The notes: generated by a model from the letters alone, not told the origin. A DNA stretch of 64,000 nt from Bailinhaonella thermotolerans (GCF_003594875.1 NZ_QZEY01000001.1:372001-436000), one strand, 5' to 3'. Positions 8,253 to 16,716 are shown, numbered from the stretch's first letter. Program-made: numbers and translations.

Positions 8253-8909
8253 GCCGTCGGCGCCCGGGTCGATGTAACGCAGGAGGTCGGCCTCGGGGAG
8301 CGCCGCGCCGGGGAGGGCCGGGCCCGGGCGCAGGCCGTTCAGCATGATCTCGACGACGCGGCCGGCGGCCTGGCCCGCGGGCATGTGCGGCGGGGTGTAG
8401 ACGTGGACCGTCATCAGCAGGGCGATGTCGACCGGGCCGACGTCGGGGCGCAGGTCGCCGTCCGCCTGCGCCTGGGCGATCATGCGGAGCAGGGCGTCCA
8501 TCACGCGCCGCCGCCGGCCCGAAAGGCCCTCGCCGGCGCGGATCCGCTGGTGCAGCCGGGGTTCCAGCTTGGCCGACAGCTCGCCCATCCGCAGGTCGGC
8601 GCAGCCGCGCAGGAAGCGGCACAGGCCGTGCCAGGCGTCCGGTTCCTCGCGGGAGGCGGTCTCCGCCAGCTCCACCAGGCGGCGCAGGTTGTCCTCGGCG
8701 ACGCCGCGGAGCAGGGCCTCGCGATCGGGGAACCGCCGGTAGAGCGTGCCGATCCCGACGCCCGCCCGCCGGCTGACCTCCTCCAGCGCCACGTCCAGGC
8801 CCTTCTCCAGGAACAACTCCCGCGCGGCGGCGACGATCAGATCGCGGTTGCGCCGCGCGTCGGCGCGCAGCCCGTCGCCCGCCGCGCCGTTCTCAGCGTC
8901 CACATCCAC
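8247..8909 (-). CDS. TetR/AcrR-family transcriptional regulator
   Basis: About 220 residues. The N-terminal HTH is clear (RDLIVAAARELFLEKGLDVALEEVSRRAGVGIGTLYRRFPDREALL). The C-terminal helical domain has the GLCRFLRGC and PDVGPVDIALLM pattern of SCO1712/YvdT-like repressors. The GTG at 8909 was chosen because upstream in-frame starts would place the coding region inside the shared operator. It is divergent from the FAD monooxygenase gene, which it most likely represses together with itself. Confidence 0.88.
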   Translation of the reverse strand: MDVDAENGAAGDGLRADARRNRDLIVAAARELFLEKGLDVALEEVSRRAGVGIGTLYRRFPDREALLRGVAEDNLRRLVELAETASREEPDAWHGLCRFLRGCADLRMGELSAKLEPRLHQRIRAGEGLSGRRRRVMDALLRMIAQAQADGDLRPDVGPVDIALLMTVHVYTPPHMPAGQAAGRVVEIMLNGLRPGPALPGAALPEADLLRYIDPGADGP

Positions 8910-8923
8910 CCCGGAACCAGAAG

Positions 8924-8978
8924 TTGACGAATTTCCTCCGCTTAGCCTACCGTCCAACCATACGGAGGAAATTCCTCC
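8924..8978 (+). promoter_or_regulatory. promoter and TetR operator of the FAD-monooxygenase gene
   Basis: TTGACG (8924-8929) and TACCGT (8948-8953) are spaced by 18 bp. Downstream lies a perfect dyad GGAGGAA-A-TTCCTCC (8964-8978). A second, half-conserved copy GAATTTCCTCCGCTTAG sits inside the spacer and repeats the right flank of the first site (GAAATTCCTCCACTTAG) 39 bp apart. Occupancy would block both polymerase binding and elongation. Confidence 0.65.
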
Positions 8979-8994
8979 ACTTAGAGGAGACGGC

Positions 8995-10143
8995 ATGCGC
9001 GAGCTGAGCGTTCTGATCTCCGGCGCCGGCGTGGCCGGGCCGACCCTCGCCTACTGGCTGGCCCGTCACGGCCACCGCGTGACCGTCGTGGAATACGCCC
9101 GCTCCCCGCGCTCCAGCGGCAATCCCGTGGACGTGCGCGGCCCGGCGGCGCGCGTCGCCGAGCGCATGGGCATCACGCCCCGGCTGCGCGAGGCGGCCAC
9201 CGGCACCACCGGCCTCACCTTCGTCGACACCGCCGGACGCCGCCTCGCGCGGCTGCCCATGAGCGTGGTGCAGCGGCCGGGCGAGGTGGAGATCCCGCGC
9301 GGCGACCTGGCGGCGATCCTGTACGAGGCGAGCCGCGACGACGCCGAGTACCTCTTCGGTGACACCATCACCGGCCTCGCCCAGGACGACCACGGGGTCG
9401 AGGTCGCCTTCGAACGCGCCGCGCCACGCCGCTTCGACGTCGTGATCGGCGCGGACGGCCTGCACTCGGTCACGCGGCGGCTCGCGTTCGGGGCCGGCGG
9501 CCGCTTCGAGCACCTGGGCCTCTACGTCGCCACCCTGCCCCCCCGCGCCGGCGGGCGCGGCGCCGGGCGCGACATCCTCATGCACAACACCCCGGGCAGG
9601 TGCGTGGCCGTGAGCCCCACGCCCGCGGGCGACGGGGCGTTCTTCCTCTACCGCGCACCCGAGGAGCCCGGCCTCGACCACCACGACACCGAGCGGCACA
9701 AGCGGCTGCTGGCCGCGGCGTTCGCGGACGTGGGCTGGCGCGCCCCCGAACTCCTGGACCGGGTGCGCGCCGCCGACGACCTCTTCTTCGACTCGGTGAG
9801 CGAGGTCGCGCTGCCGCGCTGGTCGGCCGGCCGGGTCGCGCTGCTCGGCGACGCCGCCTCGTGCGTGTCCCTCTTCGGCGACGGATCGTCCCTGGCCATC
9901 GCGGGCGCGCACACCCTCGCCCGGGAACTCGCCGCCACCCCGCGCGACCCCGCCGCCGCCTTCCGCCGCTACGAGTCGGCACACCGCCGCCTGGCCGGGC
10001 CCAAGCGGCGCACCGTCGGCCTCGCCGCCGCCCTCCTCGTCCCCGCCACCCGCGCCGGAGTCGCGGCCCGCAACCTGGCCGCCCGCCTGTCCCCCGCGGT
10101 CGCAGCCGTCACCCGCCTGGCCCGCCCCCGCGCGCTGCGCTGA
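8995..10143 (+). CDS. FAD-dependent monooxygenase (group A, PHBH fold)
   Basis: 382 residues. The dinucleotide-binding start ISGAGVAGPTLAYWLARHGH, the middle DVVIGADGLHSVTRR (DG fingerprint), and the late GRVALLGDAASCVSLFGDGSSLA (GD motif) identify an aromatic-hydroxylase-type flavoprotein such as those acting on tetracyclines or phenolics. PVDVRGPAARVAERMGI is typical of the tetracycline-monooxygenase-like actinobacterial subgroup. GAGGAG precedes the ATG. Regulation by the divergent TetR is likely, suggesting inactivation of a small toxic molecule. Confidence 0.9.
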   Translation: MRELSVLISGAGVAGPTLAYWLARHGHRVTVVEYARSPRSSGNPVDVRGPAARVAERMGITPRLREAATGTTGLTFVDTAGRRLARLPMSVVQRPGEVEIPRGDLAAILYEASRDDAEYLFGDTITGLAQDDHGVEVAFERAAPRRFDVVIGADGLHSVTRRLAFGAGGRFEHLGLYVATLPPRAGGRGAGRDILMHNTPGRCVAVSPTPAGDGAFFLYRAPEEPGLDHHDTERHKRLLAAAFADVGWRAPELLDRVRAADDLFFDSVSEVALPRWSAGRVALLGDAASCVSLFGDGSSLAIAGAHTLARELAATPRDPAAAFRRYESAHRRLAGPKRRTVGLAAALLVPATRAGVAARNLAARLSPAVAAVTRLARPRALR

Positions 10144-10148
10144 CGCCA

Positions 10149-10179
10149 TACGGCCATGCCCCGCCCCGCCGGGGCCGTA
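10149..10179 (+). terminator. hairpin terminator after the monooxygenase gene
   Basis: GCCCCG-CCCCGC-CGGGGC forms a stem, flanked by TACGG and CCGTA that can extend it with an internal bulge. No U-tract follows, which is usual at this GC content. The rest of 10144-10357 shows no gene. Confidence 0.5.
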
Positions 10180-10357
10180 CGGCCAAGGCCACGGCCGTGG
10201 GCGAGAGATGACGAGGGCGCGGGCCGCTTGCGGGCGAGGGCGGCGGGGTAGCACCACGGGGCGGGATCATGGCCCGCGCCCTGGGCCTCACGCGGATCGT
10301 GACCTCGCACGGGTGGTGACAGGGACGGCGGGCGTGCTGGATGAGGGAGGTCCGGAG

Positions 10358-10561
10358 ATGGCGTGGACGTGGCGGTTCGAGGCGGCCGACGGCGGCGAGG
10401 TTACCCCCGCGGTCGAACCGGGGTCCTTCACCTCCCAGGCGGACGCCGAGAGCTGGATCGGCCAGGTGTGGCGGGACCTCCTGGACGACGGCGTCGACCG
10501 GGTCGCGCTCTTCGAGGACGACGGCGAGGTCTACGTCATGAGCCTGCACGCCGAGGGCTGA
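10358..10561 (+). CDS. small conserved acidic protein
   Basis: 67 residues, MAWTWRFEAADGGEV to VYVMSLHAEG. It is strongly acidic, with an N-terminal beta-strand pattern and a central helix (SQADAESWIGQVWRDLLDDG). GAGGGAGG lies 8 nt before the ATG. I recall similar short proteins in many actinomycetes but no function. The stop codon is the first base triplet of a tandem repeat. Confidence 0.7.
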   Translation: MAWTWRFEAADGGEVTPAVEPGSFTSQADAESWIGQVWRDLLDDGVDRVALFEDDGEVYVMSLHAEG

Positions 10562-10653
10562 GGCCGGGGGCCGAGGCCGAGGGTTGAGGCCGGGGGCCGA
10601 GGCCGAGGGTTGAGGCCGGGGGCCGAGGCCGAGGGTTGAGGCCGGGGGCCGAG
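10559..10653. repeat. 26-bp tandem repeat, 3.6 copies
   Basis: Three identical 26-bp units begin at 10559, 10585 and 10611, followed by 17 bp of a fourth. Each starts TGAGGCCGGGGGCCGAG, so the stop codon of the small acidic gene is part of unit one. Exact identity points to recent slippage; GGCC-rich units may form hairpins and act as a terminator. Confidence 0.9.
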
Positions 10654-10695
10654 CGCCCGCCCCCGCGCGCCGGGAGGCGGGCGCCCGGGGGGCCG

Positions 10696-11292
10696 CTACG
10701 GCGTCGCGCCGCGCAGGCGGGCGTTCTCCCGTTCGAGTTCGGCGATCCGGTCCCGCAGGCGGCCGAGGGCCTCCTCGACGGCGTCGCGCGGGAACAACTG
10801 GGGGATGTGCTGATGGCAGTTCCAGTTGAGCCCCTCGACCTGGATCAGGACGGCGCGCTCAACCTTGGCGGGGTAACCCGTCACCGCCAGCGACCGGTCG
10901 TCCTCCACCACGCGGGCGCGCCCGAGCACCTTGAGCCGGACTTGATTGGCGTAGTCCATCAGGAACAGCGCGACTCGGTCGTCGTGGTCGAGGTTGCCGC
11001 GCGTGATGTACTGCCGGTTGCCCCGGAAGTCGGCGAACCCGAGCGTCCGGTCGTCCAGCACCTTGAGGAACCCCCGCGGGCCGCCCCGGTGCTGGATGTA
11101 CGGCCAGCCGGTCTCGCCGACCGTGGCCAGGTAGAAGCTGTCGCGCTCGGCGATGAAGGCGCGCTCGTCGGGCCCGAGCCGGTCGGGCTCGCCCGGCCCC
11201 TCCAGCGCGCGGCGGTAGGCGCGGTCGCTGCCGTGCGCCTTCTGGTGCGCGACGACGCCGTCGGTGAAGGCGAGCTGGGCGAACCTGCTCAT
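10696..11292 (-). CDS. pyridoxamine 5'-phosphate oxidase-like flavin-binding protein
   Basis: 198 residues with a split-barrel FMN domain (FIAERDSFYLATVGETGWPYIQHRGG, then TLGFADFRGNRQYITRGNL and RVALFLMDY). The C-terminal tail RDRIAELERENARLRG is a short leucine-zipper-like coiled coil. The family handles flavin/F420-linked reductions or pyridoxal metabolism; the broad version here is related to general-stress FMN proteins. Its start overlaps the stop of a 43-codon upstream frame. Confidence 0.85.
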   Translation of the reverse strand: MSRFAQLAFTDGVVAHQKAHGSDRAYRRALEGPGEPDRLGPDERAFIAERDSFYLATVGETGWPYIQHRGGPRGFLKVLDDRTLGFADFRGNRQYITRGNLDHDDRVALFLMDYANQVRLKVLGRARVVEDDRSLAVTGYPAKVERAVLIQVEGLNWNCHQHIPQLFPRDAVEEALGRLRDRIAELERENARLRGATP

Positions 11293-11420
11293 GCCCGCGC
11301 CCCCGGCAGCACGCCGTCCCGCTCGCGCGCCGCAAGGACACGGGCGGCGGGCCGGCCCCTCCGGGCGGTCTCGGCGGACTTAGCGGTCTCGGCGGGGAAG
11401 GGCGGCGGCGGACGGTGCAT
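11289..11420 (-). CDS. putative 43-residue leader or small protein
   Basis: The ATG at 11420 has AAGGAG at an ideal 5-6 nt distance, and the frame ends in TGA overlapping the ATG of the flavin protein (GCATGA), so translation would be coupled. The product is Pro/Arg/Ala-rich (MHRPPPPFPAETAKSAETAR) without a domain. It may be a regulatory leader. Support rests on the start signal and the overlap only. Confidence 0.35.
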   Translation of the reverse strand: MHRPPPPFPAETAKSAETARRGRPAARVLAARERDGVLPGARA

Positions 11421-11750
11421 GGTGCTCCTTACAGTGAGCCGGTCCCCGTACGGCGGGGCGGCCGCGCCCGCCGTACCGGGCCGGGGGAAGCGGCCTCGCG
11501 GGAGGTGACCCGCCCGGCGGCGGCCGCCGGGTCCGGGGAGCCCGGCTCGCGCGGGCGCGGCTCCGGCGAGGTTCCCGGAGACGGCGCCGGCGGCCGCGGC
11601 GGCCATCACGGCTCCCTTCTGATGGTCATGTCATCCGCCAACCACCGAAGATCTTGTTTTGATTCCCGCGCGACCGCGCCGCCGGGAATCCCCGCGACGT
11701 GTACGGCGCCGCCCGGCTCCGGCCGCGCGAGGCCGCGGATCACGCCCCGC
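11421..11750. other. 330-bp intergenic region without recognised gene
   Basis: It probably contains the minus-strand promoter for the flavin-protein gene and the 3' untranslated part of the tetR gene. No convincing hairpin, RNA gene or coding pattern was found. The AT-richer patch at 11648-11666 (AAGATCTTGTTTTGATTCC) stands out from the surroundings. Confidence 0.5.
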
Positions 11751-12365
11751 TCAGGCCCGGTGCGGGGACGGGGCGGTCAGGCCGGCGGTGATGAAGGCGG
11801 CCACCGTGGCCGGGTCCGGGAGCGGGGACGGAGCGGTGGGGTTCGGGGCCAGGGCGCGGCCGTACACCTCAAGGAGCAGGGTGAAGGCGAGCCGCCAGCG
11901 CGTGGCCACCTCGCGGACCGGCAGGTACGGCAGGGCGCGGGCGAGCATGGCCTCGAAGGGCGCGGCGCCGAACCAGGCGGAGACCGCGTTCGGCACGCCC
12001 CCCGCCGGCAGCGCCGTACGGGCCAGCAGGTGGCACAGCATGCGCCCCTTCTCGGTGCGCGCCAGCCGGTCGAAAGGCTCGACGATGGCCGCGACCAGTT
12101 CGGCGACGTCGAGCTCCGCGCCCCCGGACCGGGAGCGGCGGGCGATCTCCTCCAGCCGGTCCGCCCACAGCGGCAGCAGTTCCCGCTCCAGGAGGGCCGC
12201 GATCAGGCCCTCCCGGGACCCGAAGTGGTAGTGCACCGCGCCGGGGTTCAGACCCGCCTCGGCGTTGATGGCGCGCACCGACACCTGCTCGGCCCCCTTG
12301 AGCAGGAACAGCCGCTCGGCCGCGGCCAGCAGCCGGTCACGGGTCGATGGGGAGTCCTCCGTCAT
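11751..12365 (-). CDS. TetR-family regulator of the divergent ene-reductase gene
   Basis: 204 residues. HTH region TRDRLLAAAERLFLLKGAEQVSVRAINAEAGLNPGAVHYHFGSREGLI, with a C-terminal dimerisation domain that lets it be grouped with TetR_C proteins containing PNAVSAWFGAAPFEAMLARALP. The ATG at 12365 was preferred to an upstream GTG because the latter lies inside the operator. It is divergent from the flavin oxidoreductase, and one dyad lies between them. Confidence 0.88.
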   Translation of the reverse strand: MTEDSPSTRDRLLAAAERLFLLKGAEQVSVRAINAEAGLNPGAVHYHFGSREGLIAALLERELLPLWADRLEEIARRSRSGGAELDVAELVAAIVEPFDRLARTEKGRMLCHLLARTALPAGGVPNAVSAWFGAAPFEAMLARALPYLPVREVATRWRLAFTLLLEVYGRALAPNPTAPSPLPDPATVAAFITAGLTAPSPHRA

Positions 12366-12399
12366 GCCCGATATTGCACCACACGTGATCGGCGCGGTA

Positions 12400-12416
12400 T
12401 TCAATCAGTGATTGAA
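12400..12416. promoter_or_regulatory. TetR operator dyad
   Basis: TTCAATC-AGT-GATTGAA is a perfect inverted repeat centred at 12408 between the two divergent genes. The core TCAATCANTGATTGA resembles many TetR-family sites. Confidence 0.75.
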
Positions 12417-12445
12417 ATATGTTCGAGCGTCAGGAGTCGGTGGAC

Positions 12446-13621
12446 ATGCCCAAGGACGCCAGCCCTCCCGCCGTGTTCGAGCCCGCCCGGCTCGGCCCGC
12501 TCACCCTGCGCAACCGGATCCTCAAGGCCGCCACCTTCGAGGGCATGACCAGGGGCGCCCTCGCCGGGGACGACCTGATCGAGTTCCACCGGCGGCACGC
12601 CGCGGGCGGGGTCGCCATGACGACGGTCGCCTACTGCGCCGTCGCGCCCGAGGGCCGCACCGGGCGCAACCAGATCTGGATGCGCCCGGAGGCCGTGCCG
12701 GGGCTGCGCCGCCTCACCGACGCCGTGCACGCCGAGGGCGCCGCCGCCTCCGCCCAGATCGGCCACGCCGGGCCGGTGGCCGACCCCAGGTCCAACCGCG
12801 CGCCCGCCCTGGCCCCCTCGGCCAGGTTCAACCCCCAGGCCGCGCGGCTGACCCGCCGCGCCACGGCCGCCGACATCGAGCGCGTCATCGCCGCCCACGC
12901 GACCGCCGCCGAACTGGCCGTCGAGGCCGGCTTCGACGCCGTCGAGATCCACCTGGGCCACAACTACTTCGCCAGCTCGTTCCTCTCCCCCAGGCTCAAC
13001 AAGCGCCGCGACCAGTACGGCGGCTCGCTGGCCAACCGCGCCAAGGTCGCCCTCGGCGCCGCCCGCGCCGTACGCGACGCGGTCGGCGGCCGCATCGCCG
13101 TACTGGCCAAACTGAACATGGACGACGGCGTGCCCGGCGGCCTGTGGCTGGACGAGAGCCTGCGGGTCGCCCAGTGGCTCGAACGCGACGGCAGCGTGGA
13201 CGCCCTGGAGCTGACCGCCGGGAGCTCCCTGCTCAACCCGATGTACCTCTTCCGGGGCGACGCGCCGGTCACCGAGTTCGCCGCCGTCTTCAGGCAGCCC
13301 GTACGGCTGGGCGTCAAGCTCGCCGGTGAGCGGTTCCTCCGCGCCTATCCCTACCGGGAGGCGTACCTGCTCGACAGCGCCCGCCAGTTCCGCGCCGCGC
13401 TCAAGCTCCCGCTCATCCTGCTCGGCGGCGTCACCCGGCGTTCGACGATGGACCTGGCGATGGCCGAGGGCTTCGAGTTCGTCGCCATGGCCCGCGCGCT
13501 CCTGCGCGAGCCCGACCTGGTCAACCGCATCCAGGCCGACCCCGCCACGCCCTCCCTGTGCATCCACTGCAACAAGTGCATGCCGACCATCTTCACCGGC
13601 ACCCGCTGCGTCCTGACCTGA
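12446..13621 (+). CDS. NADH:flavin oxidoreductase (Old Yellow Enzyme, dienoyl-CoA reductase-like barrel)
   Basis: 391 residues. FEPARLGPLTLRNRILKAATFEGM, SAQIGHAGP, FDAVEIHLGHNYFASSFLSPRLNKRRDQYGGSLANR and FEFVAMARALLREPDLVNRI are the FMN-barrel signatures. The end carries LCIHCNKCM, part of the Cys pattern that binds a 4Fe-4S cluster in larger relatives, but the FAD/NADH domains that normally follow are absent. The ATG at 12446 has CAGGAG 9 nt upstream; an ATG at 12419 would almost touch the operator. It likely reduces activated double bonds under TetR control. Confidence 0.88.
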   Translation: MPKDASPPAVFEPARLGPLTLRNRILKAATFEGMTRGALAGDDLIEFHRRHAAGGVAMTTVAYCAVAPEGRTGRNQIWMRPEAVPGLRRLTDAVHAEGAAASAQIGHAGPVADPRSNRAPALAPSARFNPQAARLTRRATAADIERVIAAHATAAELAVEAGFDAVEIHLGHNYFASSFLSPRLNKRRDQYGGSLANRAKVALGAARAVRDAVGGRIAVLAKLNMDDGVPGGLWLDESLRVAQWLERDGSVDALELTAGSSLLNPMYLFRGDAPVTEFAAVFRQPVRLGVKLAGERFLRAYPYREAYLLDSARQFRAALKLPLILLGGVTRRSTMDLAMAEGFEFVAMARALLREPDLVNRIQADPATPSLCIHCNKCMPTIFTGTRCVLT

Positions 13622-13687
13622 CCTGACCTGACAGACGCGGACGTACGGCCGGCGAGGCCCCGACCGGCGGCGGGGCCCGGCGGCCTG

Positions 13688-13757
13688 CGGGACGCGGCTC
13701 TGGCGGCGGGACGCGGCTTTCGGCCCGCGGGACGCGGCTTTCGGCCCACGGGGCGCG
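13688..13757. repeat. imperfect 19-21 bp tandem repeat
   Basis: Three to four units of the form GGGACGCGGCTTTCGGCCC follow one another between the convergent oxidoreductase and TPR genes. A shorter CTGAC repeat (four copies) overlaps the oxidoreductase stop at 13614-13632. A role in termination is possible. Confidence 0.6.
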
Positions 13758-13758
13758 G

Positions 13759-14223
13759 TCAGGCGGGCTCGCCCAGTTGCCCGGCCAGCCGCTCCAGGCC
13801 GTCCCTGATCAGCCGCCCGTACTCGTCGTCGCCGAGCGCGCCCATCCCGTCCCGCGCCCGCCGGAGGTGCTCCCGGGCCCGGTCGAGATCGCCCAGCTTC
13901 CGGTAGCAGTCGCAGATGTTCAGGTGCAGCGACGGATACAGGCCCGCGACCGAGAGCGGCACCCCCGCCTCGGCCACCCGCTCATCGGTGACCCGTCCAG
14001 CGGCGGCCAGCGCCCGCAGATCCCACATCAGTTCCTGCCGCACGTCGTCCTGCACATCGGCCATCGAGTGGGCCAGCACGCCCACATGCAGCGGGTCGCC
14101 CCCCTCACCGCCGATGTCATCCCAGATCCGCGCGAACAACTCCCGGGCGGCCTCCCGCTCCCCCCGGCCGTGATGCAACTCCACCCCCTGCCCGATCCGC
14201 TCCATCGTCGGGTCAGCGGCCAT
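13759..14223 (-). CDS. tetratricopeptide-repeat protein
   Basis: 154 residues of amphipathic helices with two TPR-like units, the clearest being SLHLNICDCYRKLGDLDRAREHLRRARDG. MERIGQGVELHHGRGEREAARELFARIW starts the helical array. The ATG at 14223 is preceded by GGAGG; the longer upstream frame is low-complexity and lies in the intergenic region. Similar proteins are widespread in actinomycetes; likely a protein-interaction module without known partner. Confidence 0.8.
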   Translation of the reverse strand: MAADPTMERIGQGVELHHGRGEREAARELFARIWDDIGGEGGDPLHVGVLAHSMADVQDDVRQELMWDLRALAAAGRVTDERVAEAGVPLSVAGLYPSLHLNICDCYRKLGDLDRAREHLRRARDGMGALGDDEYGRLIRDGLERLAGQLGEPA

Positions 14224-14446
14224 CGGCACCTCCACGCAGATCGCATCCGGCAAACGATCTCGGCCCCGACTGTACGGAAAACGTCCTCGGCGCGACATCC
14301 CCCGGCCCGGCCAGGGCGGTCGGCCGTACCACGTGATGGCAGAGGGCGGGGCCGCTGTGGTCCGTCGCGTCGTCGTGGGGGCCGATGCACGATCCGTGTC
14401 GTGCCGGTTTGCGTTCACGGTCATCCGGTTGCCGTGCTAGCTTGAG

Positions 14447-14458
14447 TTTAGGTCTAAA
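14447..14458. promoter_or_regulatory. MarR-type operator before the SDR-marR operon
   Basis: TTTAG-GT-CTAAA is a compact dyad about 15 bp upstream of the SDR start and resembles sites of MarR repressors. Because the second gene encodes a MarR protein, autoregulation is the simplest reading. Confidence 0.5.
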
Positions 14459-14473
14459 GTTAGGGGGATCGAT

Positions 14474-15190
14474 ATGGCGCGCACGATCGTGGTCAGTGGC
14501 GGCGGCACCGGCATCGGGAAGGCGGTGGCGGCGCGATTCGCGGCCGACGGGGACCGGGTCGTGGTCATCGGCCGCCGGGCCGACGTGCTGGAACGGGCGG
14601 CCGAGGAGATCGGCGCCGTCGCGCTGCCGGCCGACCTGAGCGAGCCGGCCGAGGTCGAGCGGATACGCGCCGACCTGGCCGGCCGCTTCGGCGCCATCGA
14701 CGTGCTGGTCAACAACGCCGGCGGCAACGTCGAACCGGGCGGCGGCGACCACGAGCGGCGGTGGACCGCCAACTTCCGGGCCAACGTGCTGACGGCCGTA
14801 CTCCCGACCGAGGCGTTCCGTGACCTGCTCAACCCGTCCGGGCGGATCGTCTTCCTCAGCTCGATCGCGGCCATCCGCGGGTCGGGCGGCAACTCGTACG
14901 GGCCGATGAAGGCGGCCCTGCACCCGTACGCGTTCGACCTGGCCGCCGAGCTCGGGCCGCGCGGCATCACGGTCAACGTGGTCGCGCCCGGGTTCATCCA
15001 GGACACCGAGTTCTTCGGCGACGGCCTGAGCGACGAGCGGCGCGCGAGGCTGGTCGCGCAGACCAGCACCGGCAGGGCCGGCACGCCGCGGGACGTCGCC
15101 GAGACCGTGCACTGGCTCGCCTCGCCCGGCGGCGGGCACATCACCGCGCAGGTCATCCAGGTGAACGGCGGAGCCGAGCGTGGCCGCTGA
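14474..15190 (+). CDS. short-chain dehydrogenase/reductase
   Basis: 238 residues. VVSGGGTGIGKAVAARF is the TGxxxGxG-type cofactor loop, IDVLVNNAGGN the NNAG motif, and the catalytic set is Ser in FLSSIAA plus YGPMK (YxxxK). IGRRA after strand 2 suggests NADP(H) preference. It overlaps the marR gene by 11 bp, so both are one operon; substrate unknown. Confidence 0.92.
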   Translation: MARTIVVSGGGTGIGKAVAARFAADGDRVVVIGRRADVLERAAEEIGAVALPADLSEPAEVERIRADLAGRFGAIDVLVNNAGGNVEPGGGDHERRWTANFRANVLTAVLPTEAFRDLLNPSGRIVFLSSIAAIRGSGGNSYGPMKAALHPYAFDLAAELGPRGITVNVVAPGFIQDTEFFGDGLSDERRARLVAQTSTGRAGTPRDVAETVHWLASPGGGHITAQVIQVNGGAERGR

Positions 15191-15779
15191 GCCGCCGCGC
15201 GACGACGCCACCGACGCCACCGACGCCACCGACGCCCCCGGCGCCACCGAGGCCGGCGGGGCGGCTCGCGACGGCGCCGATGACATTCAGGATGCGTGGC
15301 TGCGGGAGTTGCCAGGGGTCCCGGTCGAGTCGATCGGCGTCATCACCCGGATCTGGTGGGCCGCCAAGGTGTTCGGCGACGAGCGGCGCCGCACCCTGGC
15401 ACGACTGGGCGTGGACGTGGCGACGCTGGACCTGCTGTCCACGTTGCGGCGCTCCGGCACGCCGTACCGGATGAGCCCGGGCGAGCTGGCCGAGGCGTGC
15501 AGGGTCTCACGCGGCGCGATCACCCAGCGGGTGGAGCGAGCGGCCAGGGCCGGGCTGGTCGAACGCACCACCGCCGGGTCGGGCTACCACGCACGCGCCG
15601 TCACCCTCACCCAGGCGGGCAACGAACTGCTCGACCGTGTCGTCGCCGACCTGCTCACCTCCGAGGACGACCTCATCAGCCACCTGCCACCCGAACACCG
15701 CCGCCAGCTCGCCGGCCTGCTGCGGGAACTGCTCGCCGGCTTCGCGGACTCGAACCCGCGCGGACAGGTCGGGGAGTGA
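15180..15779 (+). CDS. MarR-family transcriptional regulator
   Basis: 199 residues from a GTG inside the SDR gene. The winged helix is clear (LDLLSTLRRSGTPYRMSPGELAEACRVSRGAITQRVERAARAGLVERTTAGSGYHARAVTLT). Before it lies a disordered acidic region with a 9-bp DNA repeat giving DATDATDATDA, an unusual N-terminal extension. A downstream start after the repeat cannot be excluded. It probably represses its own operon through the dyad at 14447. Confidence 0.88.
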   Translation: MAAEPPRDDATDATDATDAPGATEAGGAARDGADDIQDAWLRELPGVPVESIGVITRIWWAAKVFGDERRRTLARLGVDVATLDLLSTLRRSGTPYRMSPGELAEACRVSRGAITQRVERAARAGLVERTTAGSGYHARAVTLTQAGNELLDRVVADLLTSEDDLISHLPPEHRRQLAGLLRELLAGFADSNPRGQVGE

Positions 15780-15858
15780 GCCCAGGGCCTCACCCCCGAA
15801 GAGACCTCTCTGCTCACCCCGCGACGACATATCGCTGATCAACGCCTCGGGCCAGTGC

Positions 15859-16541
15859 CTATCCGCCGGCCGCCCGGGACAGGAGGCGGGCGAGGTCGCG
15901 GGCGCGGGTGGCCATCGGCCAGTGGCCCGAGTCCAGGTCCACGTAGTCGACGTGGGTGGCGCGGGCCAGCTCGGGGCTCTCCCCGGCGGCGATCCACTTC
16001 CGGGCCTGGTCGGGGGTGAACTCGGGGCACACGACCACGACGGGGACGTCGAAGCGGCGCTCGTCGCTCAGGCGTACGACTCCCCTGGCGACCGCCTCGG
16101 GGACGGGGATGGCGGCGGAGGCCAGGCGGGCCCGCGTCTCCTCGTCCAGGTCGGCGGCGTCCGCCCTTCGAACGGACCCCAGCCGGGGAAGGGCATGACG
16201 CCGTCGCCGATCGGGAAGTGATCGGCGTAAGTCCCCCCGTCGGCGGCGGGGAAGCCGCCGATCATGACGACCTTGGACACCTTCTCCGGCCGCGCGTCGG
16301 CGGCCAGCCAGGCCAGGCTCGCCGCCACGGAGTGCCCCACCACCATGGGCCTCCCGTGCGCCGCGTCAACGGCCGCGAGCACCGCCGCGAGCTGGTCGTC
16401 GAGCGTCGCGGAGGCGGCTCCGTCGCCCTGGCCCGGGAGGGTGAGCGGCACGGCGCGGTGGCCGAGCGCGGTGAGTTCGGGTACGACGTCGTCCCATGCG
16501 GATCCGTCGAACCACAGGCCGGCGATGAGCAGGATGTCCAC
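15859..16541 (-). pseudogene. alpha/beta hydrolase interrupted by a frameshift
   Basis: The N-terminal two thirds reads MDILLIAGLWFDGSAWDDVV with the nucleophile motif VVGHSVAA, as far as PGWGPFEG. The collinear remainder, in another frame, reads DAADLDEETRARLASAAIPV and ends with the catalytic His in YVDLDSGHWPMAT, stopping at TAG 15859-15861. Joining needs one base added near 16160-16166 (GGGCGG may have been GGGCCGG). Restored length is about 227 residues, normal for this hydrolase family. It is either a recent pseudogene or a sequencing error. The frame-restored protein has Ser and His of the triad in place. Confidence 0.8.
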
Positions 16542-16716
16542 GGAGTTTCTCCCGGGGAGGGGGTGGATCTGGCTGCCGCACCCTATCGGGGGCCTCCGAC
16601 AAAATCAGACCGTCCGCGCCCACGAACCTCTCCGCGCGGTCTTGGGCGGCACCCCAGCTCCTGACCGGTCTGCTCGCCCCTCCGCTTCCTGACCGGCTTG
16701 CCCGCCGCCGGCGGAG

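Noticed and set aside
13614-13757. CRISPR-like repeats
   Set aside because: Units are tandem without unique spacers and no cas gene is present.
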